Assembly (NCBI GenBank): GCA_020746835.1
Contig: JAGPNK010000011.1
Coordinates: 1,240,001-1,304,000 of the forward strand
DNA: 64,000 bases
Origin: Stachybotrys elegans
Lineage: Eukaryota > Ascomycota > Sordariomycetes > Hypocreales > Stachybotryaceae
Direction: 5' to 3'
Positions 56,569 through 64,000 of this stretch are shown here, piece after piece. A program made the translations under genes and the position numbers. How positions within the stretch are numbered: the first letter of the stretch is position 1; every line of letters starts with the position of its first letter. The notes beneath the pieces are model-generated. The model worked only from the letters and a program-made list of their open reading frames with translations, did not search any database and was not told the origin of the DNA.

Positions 56569-57948
56569 ATGGCTGCATCATCAAAGTACGTGCCGACGAC
56601 TTCCTCGACACAACTACATGAACAGTATCACTATCAACGACGACTCCCCCCGCAGCTGCTCCAAGTGTCTGCCGATTCCAGACACAGGCACGTGCTCACC
56701 TCTGGCGATGAATTGCATGCCCAGCTTCAGGCGCAGCAACCCGGCAGCGGCGCGCGAGTGCTCGTAATACCCAGCCTCGACGAGGAGACAGTAGCCATAC
56801 TGACAATGGCGGCGGGCGTCGACCCCGCATTCATCGAGGCGCACACGTCGAGGGTGGTGTACCGTCCCCGGGGGCCGAGGAGGACCTCGCGGTGGTGGTC
56901 TTGGAGGTATCCCGTCCTGGGGAAGAAGCAGCCCGGGGCAACCAGGGCGGAGCGGCAGAAGATGGAGCCGCCCATGTTTAACCTCGGCGGGGGGTGCGAT
57001 AGCAGTGTTTGTCTGCACCGGGCGTCGCTGTGGCTCTCGGGGCCGGTGCCGATCCTGATTCTCGAGCCGCCGGCGCAGCGTTTGCCGTCGCTGCCACCTT
57101 CGGTCTACAGCCAGGACAGTGCGACGGCACCAGTACACAAGCATCGCGCCTTCACGGAGACGGAGGCGCGGTCATTAGCGGATGCGCTGCTGGATAGGAT
57201 GGAGGATGGCATGGCGGCGGAGGATGCTGTCGGGCAGGTCGTCCATGAGAGCTGGCTATCGTTTGTGGATGGGTTGTCGCCGCGGACGAAGTGGGAGGGC
57301 CGCAAAGACCAGGGCCTGCTGTGGATGGTGCTGCGCGCACTCGAGTATAACATTGATGTTGCAAGGGAGCGCGCGCGCAGGGGCGAGGTGCTCGGGTCCG
57401 TGGACGCGGGCGACTGGACCGACTTGATGGACCGGATCCAGCGGCGCGTGCACCTCTACTCGCTGTGCGTATCCTCAACGACGGCGACGGCGATGGCGCA
57501 GCCTCGCACTGGAGCGGGACCCGACGCGTCGCCGCCGCCGATACAGAAGGGCGCCAACGAGCGCAGCCTCGACCGCATAGCCTACCTGGGCGGCCTCCTC
57601 CTCCCCGTGACGGTGGTGTCGGGCGTGCTCTCCATCGAGGGCGTGTACGGGCCCGAGGGCAGCGACTTCTGGGTGTTTTGGACGGCGAGCGTCGTGGTGT
57701 CGGCGGTGGCGCTGCTCGTCATATACCTGGATCAGGTGCGCTCGCTGCACGTGTGGATCGAGGTGGCGGCCTCGGAGCTGCTTCTCTCGGACAGCGACAG
57801 CGAGGAAGTGGAGGATGAGGGGGAGGAGGAAGGGCCGATTCTGAGGGGGAGACGGCGGCGGGGAGAGGCGGGCGCGCGTACTGGGTGCAGAGGAGTGGTG
57901 ATGGGCGGACGTGGCAGAGCCGGGAGCTCGGATGGGGCGGTGCGGTGA
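56569..57948 (+). CDS. Second CorA-like membrane protein (fungal type, no GMN)
   Basis: A single exon of 459 residues from the ATG at 56569 (ACCATGG context). The N-terminal half has the fungal CorA-like pattern VLVIPSLDEETVAILTMAAGVDPAFIEAHTSRVVY, a helical middle follows (WKG-type segment ALEYNIDVARERARRGEV), and two membrane helices lie near residues 338-358 and 366-388 (YLGGLLLPVTVVSGVLSI; FWVFWTASVVVSAVALLVIYL). The loop between them reads EGVYGPEGSDFW, so the GMN selectivity motif of true Mg2+ channels is missing. The C-terminus is acidic and then Arg/Gly-rich. Divalent cation transport is possible but unproven. It differs clearly in sequence from the CorA-like gene at 3095-4192, so this is not a recent duplicate. 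Confidence 0.78.
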   Translation: MAASSKYVPTTSSTQLHEQYHYQRRLPPQLLQVSADSRHRHVLTSGDELHAQLQAQQPGSGARVLVIPSLDEETVAILTMAAGVDPAFIEAHTSRVVYRPRGPRRTSRWWSWRYPVLGKKQPGATRAERQKMEPPMFNLGGGCDSSVCLHRASLWLSGPVPILILEPPAQRLPSLPPSVYSQDSATAPVHKHRAFTETEARSLADALLDRMEDGMAAEDAVGQVVHESWLSFVDGLSPRTKWEGRKDQGLLWMVLRALEYNIDVARERARRGEVLGSVDAGDWTDLMDRIQRRVHLYSLCVSSTTATAMAQPRTGAGPDASPPPIQKGANERSLDRIAYLGGLLLPVTVVSGVLSIEGVYGPEGSDFWVFWTASVVVSAVALLVIYLDQVRSLHVWIEVAASELLLSDSDSEEVEDEGEEEGPILRGRRRRGEAGARTGCRGVVMGGRGRAGSSDGAVR

Positions 57949-58263
57949 GGAAGGTTTGCGGGATGGATCGTTGGGGGAAGGGGGCGGTGAATACTAGGAA
58001 GACGGAGGGACTGCCGAAGTGAGTGACGATGTCATGATTCTAACGCCCGGAGACTGAGTAGATAGATAGACATTATGATGCTGCTTGGTGTTTGAAGAGC
58101 TAGCAATAGAATACCAAAACATGTACAAGAGAATCCGAACGTCGTCCTTGCCAAAGGAGGTGTGGTTGATGACTCCCCCCCTTTTTGCAAATGCTAGATT
58201 TCCTCCTCTATAGATTATCATACAAATTCCCATTGCCCCTCCCCGCATGCAATCGAGAGACGC
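57949..58263. other. Convergent intergenic region
   Basis: A short spacer between the stops of the CorA-like gene (+) and the seryl-tRNA synthetase (-). Nothing coding is seen. Confidence 0.55.
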
Positions 58264-59784
58264 TTAGAGACCCTTGCGGTTATCCCGGGCCTTTGCAAGA
58301 CCAATCCTGTCCTTGCCGCCCATCCAGGGACGCAGGCACTCGGGGATGGTGACGGTCTTGGCCTGCTCGTCCCAGCCGTTCTCCAGGATGGCGGCGAGGA
58401 CGCGGGGGACGGCGAGGGCGGTGCCGTTGGCGGTCCAGGGGAACGTCAGCTTGCCGTCGGCGCCGCCGCGCATGCGCGTGACGAGGCGGCGGGTCTGGTA
58501 GTCGGTGCACAGGCTGGCCGAGGTGACCTCGCCCCAGCCGTCGCCCTTGGTGTGCCGGCGGCTGGGGAACCAGGCCTCGATGTCGACCTTGCGCGTGGCC
58601 GAGGCGCCCAGGTCCGACGTCGGCATGGCCAGCACGCGGCAGTACAGCCCCAGCGAGGACAGCATCTCGGTCTGCATGTCGAGCATCTCCTCGTAGACGT
58701 CGTGCGCGGCCGTGTGGTCGGGCTGCGTCCACGCAAACAGCTCCACCTTTGTGAACTCGTGCACGCGGTACAGGCCCTTTGTGTCGGCGCCGCGCGCGCC
58801 CGCCTCGGCCCGGTAGCACCGCGAGACGGCCACGCGCTTCATGGGCAGGTCCGAGGCGTCGATGGTGCTGCCCGCCTTCATGCCCGCCAGCGCAATCTCC
58901 GACGTCCCCGTCAGGCACATCTGCGGCACCCCGCGCTCCGCGTCGGCGGCGCTCTGCGCAATCGTGTACACCTGCTGCTCGCCGTTCTGGTCGCGCGGCA
59001 TGAACCCGCACGCCGCCCCGATGTGGCTGTACACCATGCTCGGCGGCGACACCTGCGTCCACCCGTACCGCGTCGCCACCGCCAGTGCGTACTGCACGAG
59101 GGCCTGCTCGAGCTGCGCCGCCTCGCCCACGAGGTAGTACCACCCCCAGCCGGACGCTGCTGCTGCTCCGGCAAAGTCGAGGATGCCCAGTTCGGCGCCA
59201 ATGTGTACGTGGGACCGCCAGATGTCGTCCTCGGTGTTCTCGTCAAAGGACGGGTGGTCGTTGATGTAGCTCAGGAGCCGTGGCTCGGCGCCCCGTGGCG
59301 TGTCTCGGGACGTCAGGTTGGGGAGCTCGAGGGCGAGGGCTTCCATCTGAGCGACGGTTTCGGCCTCGTGGCCTTCGATGACGGCCAATTTGCCCTTGAG
59401 CTCGCGGGCGGCCTCCTGTATCTTCTCTCGGCTCAGGTGCTTGAGGTCCTGGACGTCGGCGTCGTCGCTGCTGGTGGCTGGGTTGGCCAGCTGTCGCCGC
59501 AGCAGGTTGGATCTCTCGCGCAGCGCCCGGCCGTCCTTCTGCAGCTGCTGCCACCGTGCGTGCAGGTCGATAATCTTGGCCGGGTTGCCGGCCTGCGCCT
59601 TGTAGTTGCGCTCCACGCACGTCTCCTCGTACATGTCGGGGTTCTGCCGGATGTGCTTGATGTCGATCATGGGCTTGGGAGCAAAGGCTGGTCGCTTGAC
59701 TTCGCTGAAGCCGCGCCTGCCATTCCGAGCCCTGGCTGCGCACGGCGGCGCCCGGCAGCGGAAGCACGTCAATGTTCTGTTCAT
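58264..59784 (-). CDS. Seryl-tRNA synthetase, probably mitochondrial
   Basis: A single exon of 506 residues. It is a class II synthetase that charges tRNA-Ser. Residues 1-35 are Arg/Cys/Ala-rich with almost no acidic residues, as in a mitochondrial presequence. The N-terminal coiled-coil arm that grips the tRNA follows at about 65-165 (ARWQQLQKDGRALRERSNLLRRQL..AARELKGKLAVIEGHEAETVAQMEAL). The catalytic core shows TGTSEIALAGM, motif 2 (SRCYRAEAGARGADTKGLYRVHEFTKVELF) and motif 3 (NGTALAVPRVLAAILEN). The length and order match fungal Dia4-type mitochondrial enzymes better than cytosolic Ses1. The gene is markedly GC-rich, and long antisense frames are a by-product of that. Confidence 0.93.
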   Translation of the reverse strand: MNRTLTCFRCRAPPCAARARNGRRGFSEVKRPAFAPKPMIDIKHIRQNPDMYEETCVERNYKAQAGNPAKIIDLHARWQQLQKDGRALRERSNLLRRQLANPATSSDDADVQDLKHLSREKIQEAARELKGKLAVIEGHEAETVAQMEALALELPNLTSRDTPRGAEPRLLSYINDHPSFDENTEDDIWRSHVHIGAELGILDFAGAAAASGWGWYYLVGEAAQLEQALVQYALAVATRYGWTQVSPPSMVYSHIGAACGFMPRDQNGEQQVYTIAQSAADAERGVPQMCLTGTSEIALAGMKAGSTIDASDLPMKRVAVSRCYRAEAGARGADTKGLYRVHEFTKVELFAWTQPDHTAAHDVYEEMLDMQTEMLSSLGLYCRVLAMPTSDLGASATRKVDIEAWFPSRRHTKGDGWGEVTSASLCTDYQTRRLVTRMRGGADGKLTFPWTANGTALAVPRVLAAILENGWDEQAKTVTIPECLRPWMGGKDRIGLAKARDNRKGL

Positions 59785-60194
59785 GTTCCGCGGCGGCTCA
59801 TTGCCCAGCAGCTAGGCGTGTTGGCTGTTCTTCGTCTTTTTACCCTCGGTGGAAATATGAGGTGATGTCGAGATGAGATTTGAGGCAGTGACGGAGCTCG
59901 CCAAGGGCACTGTGGGTGCGGTGCTACCTATGCAATTAGCCGAAGATGGGCCCCAACAACCAACACCAGCACCAACACCAACCCATCAGCAGCTGATGCG
60001 GAGGAATGGAAGCAAAGTATAAGTAATCAGGTGTCAGGTGTCAGGCAATCTCACGTTGCATCCGGAAAAGCCTGGCCAGATCAAGCATAGAAAGAGTCTT
60101 CTGGTATTAGCCCATCATCCTGCAGGGACGAGGCACAGCCTGTCTAATCCTATCGTACAAGCTATCCGCCAATACGGGTGCACCCGCTGTGCCT
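59785..60194. promoter_or_regulatory. Promoter region of the seryl-tRNA synthetase gene
   Basis: 410 bp upstream of the synthetase start and downstream of the actin-related protein gene, both on the minus strand. A short CAACACCA-type repeat lies near 59954-59981. No gene is seen. Confidence 0.5.
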
Positions 60195-61899
60195 TCATAC
60201 AGCTCCCCAGACGCCCAAGGTCCAGTTTGAGTGATAGCCGCCACCGCCTCTGATGACTCCAGGGCCCATGCTCTGCCGCTGCTGGGCCTTGACGTCGATC
60301 TCGCTCGGCCGTGATGCCCCGCTGGCTCCATGCTGTAGCCATAGGTCGCGGTCGATTGTTGCCATGGCCGGGATCTTGAGCTGGCACAGCAGACTTCCTC
60401 CCGCCCACGGCCCTAGGGAATTGATTGCGCGCAGCTGCCCCTTGACCTCTTGCGGTGCATGTCGCCGCCGCGATAGCTTGGCTTCGATGGGGTCCCTCTC
60501 GGGTTCGCTGTAAGCTGGCCCTTCGCCAGGCGTCTTGACGTCCTCCCCGGGGTCGCTCTGTGCATCGCTGGGCCTTGCCAATGGTATTTTGCCGTTGAGC
60601 TTGGCGTTGCTGCGTAGTTGATCTACTCCTTTGCCTGTGACTGCCTCCCAGCCTCTCTTTTCCACGATGCTCGCAACTTCATCCACGATTCTCTCTTTGA
60701 TGCCCAGGATATTCGAGCATCCGCCCGTAAAGATGATCCTCGCTATGCATACCGCTCGCACGTCCAGCGGGAGTTGGAGCAGATGCTGATAGAGAAGTTG
60801 GTGCACTGGAAGCTCGTCGTCGTCGAAAGGTTCCGAGGTGGCCGGCATGGCAAAGAAGGCTCCGTCACATATGTCGGCCAGCTGATCAAATGGCACATCA
60901 AGCGTCATCGGCTGGCGGGTTGATTTCAAGGGAATCTTCGCCGTCCCGTTTGAATGAGGAGCATGTGCCGCTTCTGTTTCCGTCTCATCTTGCTCTTCCA
61001 CAGTCTCGAGCTGTGCCGACTGCCTCTGTTGCTTGAGCGCTGAAGGCCTGCACCACATTAGGCGGTTCATGACCTCCTCACACTCGGTGAAGCTCACGAC
61101 GCGTTCTGCTGGCTCGCCTTCGGGGTGAATCAACTTCTTCAGGGCTTCGTACAGCTCATCCACAAGGTACCTGCCTCCTCGGACTGTGCGGGTGGTCTTG
61201 ACCTGTCGGTATTCGTACACGCTGGTGATGACAGTCTCCGACCAACCCATTTCGACCACAATGGCCGAACGCACACCGGCCGCCACGGCAGCTGTTACTG
61301 GCGATGACATGAGCGAGATGAGCGGTGTCTGAAACCTGATCAAGAGAGTGTCTACAATGACGGAGAGTAGCGGGATGGGAAGCGCTGAGTCCAAGACGAG
61401 GCCGACGCGTCGCGGTCGTGAATCAATGAGGAGGTGCCTGACATAAATTAATGCATGGCCAGCACACAGGCGAGGCGGTTACTCACTTTGTGAATGCATC
61501 TCGCAGAAGTCGATCTAGCTTATCTTCAACAAGCCCCAGGTCGAGATCTCTCACATCATACCGCCACATCTCATGCTCCTCAGACCAAGCATTTACCCCT
61601 TGCCGACGCTGGCCCTGCCATGAACGGAGGTCGCCTGCTCGACGCTGGTGCTCTGGGCCGCATGAGAGGGTGGCTTTCGGGCTGGAGTCACCCGCAAACC
61701 CCACGCGGAGGTATCGAGAACCGAGCTCGATGATGATGACATCGTCATCAGCACGCACCGTCGAGGGCGAGCCAAAGGTTGAGCCGATGGTACGAGGGGG
61801 CGTGAGAGGTGTTGACTGCCCTGCGTGGCTGTGGCTGGGCGTTGCGCGGATGTTGGTCACGCTCCTGTGAGCCAGAGTCGGCAGAGCACCGGAGGACAT
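60195..61899 (-). CDS. Actin-related protein, dynactin pointed-end type (Arp10/Arp11-like)
   Basis: Two exons on the minus strand, 61899-61487 and 61437-60195, encode 551 residues. The actin fold is recognisable: a phosphate-1-like strand (DDVIIIELGSRYLRVGFAGDSSPKA) after a disordered 50-residue N-terminus, AIVVEMGWSETVITSVYEYRQV in the phosphate-2 position, and IIFTGGCSNILGIKERIVDEV in the adenosine position. Poly-charged and disordered inserts near 290-320 and 430-490 make it longer than actin. Such divergent inserts fit the fungal Arp10/Arp11 dynactin subunit (RO-7 in Neurospora) rather than nuclear Arps, but Arp8/Arp9-type proteins are not fully excluded. It would act in dynein-driven transport. 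The intron has donor GTGAGT and acceptor CAG. It is divergent from the GEN1-like gene. Confidence 0.8.
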
Positions 61900-62187
61900 G
61901 ATGAAGGGTCTTTCAAAGCACTCCGCCTACGAGCTTGTCCTCCTCTTCAAGACTGTCCGAGGTTATATGTTGTTGCTCCCTTATCGATTGCCATTCTGAG
62001 CTTGTAACGACAGCACACTAGTGTGGGGCGGTCAGTGGCACGCAGCCCCTGTAGCACCCTTAGCGCCCGTAACCGGGGTGATGCTTCGTGAACTTGCACT
62101 TCCCGTTTACATCATGATGCCTGCATATATCTGATCCATCCGCAACAATCACCAGATACCTGAAGGTCTCGGCATGTCAGGCTCCTC
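61900..62187. promoter_or_regulatory. Compact divergent promoter (Arp / GEN1-like)
   Basis: Only 288 bp separate the two divergent start codons, so both promoters must share this segment. No clear TATA box is visible. Confidence 0.55.
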
Positions 62188-64000
62188 ATGGGTATCAAAG
62201 GGTATGGTCACTTCTTCTGCACAATTATTTCCGCTGACAGAAATCTCTAGCATCTACCGCGAGCTTGGCCCTGGCCAGAGAGTGGCACTCTCCAAGTTGG
62301 CTGCTGAAAGCCTAGAAAGCACAGGACGGCCGTTTAGAATAGCCATTGACATTGCAATATGGCAATTTCAAACTCAGGCCGCACGAGGTAATACCGTCGA
62401 TGCTGCACTCTCCAGCCCAGGGCATCTTGGCTAATCTTTATCCATGTAGGAGGCACGAATCCAGCGATCCGAACTCTTTTTTACCGACTTGTTCGCCTGA
62501 TGAGCACACCTATACAGCCGATTTTTGTATTCGATGGACCGCAGAAGCCGACCTTCAAGCGAAACAAAAGGTCTGGGAGAGGCGATGGGGTGGCAATTGC
62601 CCTCGCAAAGCGCCTCATTCATCTCTTTGGATTTCCGGTGCACAATGCTCCCGGAGAGGCAGAGGCTGAATGCGCCTTTCTGCAGAAACACGGCGTTGTC
62701 GATGCAGTCTTAAGCGAGGATGTCGATACAATCATGTTTGGCTGTACCAAGACTCTGCGAAACTGGTCTTCAGAGAGCAAAGGCCAGACAGTCCCCACGC
62801 ACGTGTCTGTCTACGACACCCAGAAGGATAAAGGCATCATCGACTCGGGCCTCGGCCGCGAGGGCATGGTCTTGGTTGCCCTGATGAGTGGCGGTGACTA
62901 TTTGCCTGAGGGTATACCGGGATGTGGCCCCAAGGTAGCCTGCGAGGCAGCCCGAGCAGGATTTGGAAGCATCTGTCGACTTAAGGCATCGTCAGACATT
63001 CAAAATTGGAAGGATTCCCTTGTTCATGAGCTCAAGACAAACGAGCAAAAGTTCTTCCGCACCAAACACAAAGCTCTTGAGATACCAGACACTTTCCCCA
63101 ACATCGAGGTGCTACGGTCGTATACTCGACCGGCTGTATCTCCCGAGAGTGTACTTGACTCTCTCCGCCAAAGTATGGATAGGAAGAGGGCTATTGATCT
63201 TGATGGCCTACGAGAGTTCACGCGGGAAATCTTCGACTGGAACTACCGCATCGGCGCTATCAAGTTCATTCGTGTATTGGCACATGCCTTGCTTGTTCAA
63301 AAGCTGCTACATGGGCCATCAGCAACAGAAGCAGCATCTCCTCTTGTGGAACGGATAGCTAGCAGACGAGAACACTTTAGTACCGATGCCTCATCGGAGC
63401 TGAAGGTGTTCTATATTCCACAGGATATCGTCCCCATCGACTTGTCGAAGGAGGTGGATGAAGAAATTCCTTTTGACCGCAATGGGCTCGCCCTGGATAG
63501 CGACGATGATGCCGAAGCACCGGTCGCCGAGGCATCTACGGCCAAAATCTTCGACGTGTCAAAACCAGACTCAGGCTGGGTCTTGGATGGTATCATCAGA
63601 AAGGCTCTACCCGATATGCTACACGCATGGGAAGAAGCGGAGCAAACCAAGAAGGCAAAGAAGCTACAGCCAAAGACAAAGACGGCGGCTCGGAGAAAGA
63701 CGAAAGCCAAGGATCCTGTGGCACCTCACCAGTCATTGGACAAGTTTTTCCACGTCACCAAATCGTCCGCACCAGACCCCATTGCGCCTACAAAGCGACC
63801 GCTTCCGCGGCCGGCATCCCCTCCGCCGAATATCAGTAAGGAGTCACGGGCTACTAGCACCCCAGAGAAAAGAAACCCAGGACACATCAGCTCACACGCA
63901 ATGCCTAGGACCAAGGGCATTTCAGAGCCGATCCTTATCTCATCTAGCCCCATCTCATCACCGCCGCAATCCAGCCACAGTAAACAGGGTGATGGTCGGG
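62188..64000 (+). CDS. Holliday-junction resolvase GEN1/Yen1-like (XPG/Rad2 family), 3' end outside window
   Basis: Exons 62188-62201, 62251-62387 and 62450 onward; the frame is still open at 64000. The first exon is 14 nt and encodes MGIK plus part of Gly5, the conserved XPG N-terminus MGIKG that threads into the active site. Acidic residues of the two-metal nuclease centre are visible: Asp38 (IAIDIAIW), Asp79 (FVFDGPQKP), Glu120 and Glu122 (PGEAEAECAFLQ), Asp141 and Asp143 (SEDVDTIMFG) and Asp200 (GGDYLPEGIPGCG). The helix-two-turn-helix with Gly residues follows. The GGDYLPEGIPGCG form and lack of a long spacer between the N and I regions fit GEN1/Yen1 rather than XPG. Residues 477-484 (HQSLDKFF) resemble a PCNA-binding box. 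The Lys-rich and Ser/Pro-rich tail is probably regulatory. Confidence 0.92.

Noticed and set aside
3095..57948. The two CorA-like genes as a recent duplication
   Set aside because: They share only family-level features (helical stalk and two terminal helices). Intron content, loops and tails differ.
58552..59865. 437-codon open frame antisense to the seryl-tRNA synthetase
   Set aside because: The plus-strand frame gives a low-complexity Arg/Val/His/Leu-rich sequence. The opposite strand has all class II synthetase motifs.

Overview
This is a window of filamentous ascomycete nuclear DNA. Most genes carry short introns (about 50-80 bp) with GT..AG ends and CTGAC/CTAAC-type branch sites. Coding DNA is GC-rich at third positions, and the set of proteins (NRC-2-type kinase, DUF3984 protein, BUD6, Mug190-like C2 protein, CorA-like proteins without GMN) fits Sordariomycetes, probably Hypocreales. 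The order is an inference from gene content, and I do not name a species. I found no rRNA or convincing tRNA gene, transposon, CRISPR array or bacterial-type operon. Exon joins below were made by hand from splice signals and frame continuity.

Layout. 0-3 kb has no supportable gene. 3-10 kb holds a CorA-like membrane protein (+) and three minus-strand genes: a coiled-coil protein, a 2H-phosphoesterase (AKAP7-like) and the histidine phosphotransfer protein of the HOG/two-component pathway. 9.9-16.7 kb is an unusually long gene-poor gap with purine/pyrimidine strand asymmetry and a 22-base poly-C run. 16.7-26.3 kb holds a DUF3984 protein (-), Elongator subunit ELP1 (+, four exons) and the polarity factor BUD6 (-).

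28-50 kb is a run of ten consecutive plus-strand genes. The first part looks accessory and metabolic: FAD monooxygenase, ubiquitin C-terminal hydrolase, sugar-type MFS transporter, DHA1-type MFS transporter, IlvD/Edd-family dehydratase, SDR and GFA-family protein. The second part is a Mug190-like SMP/C2 protein, an AT-hook/C2H2 protein and an 857-residue protein of unknown function. 50-64 kb holds a small membrane protein (-), an NRC-2/Fpk1-like AGC kinase (+), a second CorA-like protein (+), a mitochondrial-type seryl-tRNA synthetase (-), a dynactin Arp10/Arp11-like protein (-) and the 5' part of a GEN1/Yen1 Holliday-junction resolvase (+), which runs off the window.

Most striking observation. 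The protein at 47567-50140 contains five tandem modules of about 90 residues. Each has the same C..W..CxxCY..C pattern, a repeated putative metal- or disulfide-stabilised domain that I cannot match to a named family. Other points worth a look are two introns of 3n length without stop codons (MFS transporter, dehydratase), a triple tandem GATA site upstream of the sugar transporter, a Glu in place of the catalytic Asp in the UCH protease, and the long gap at 9.9-16.7 kb.
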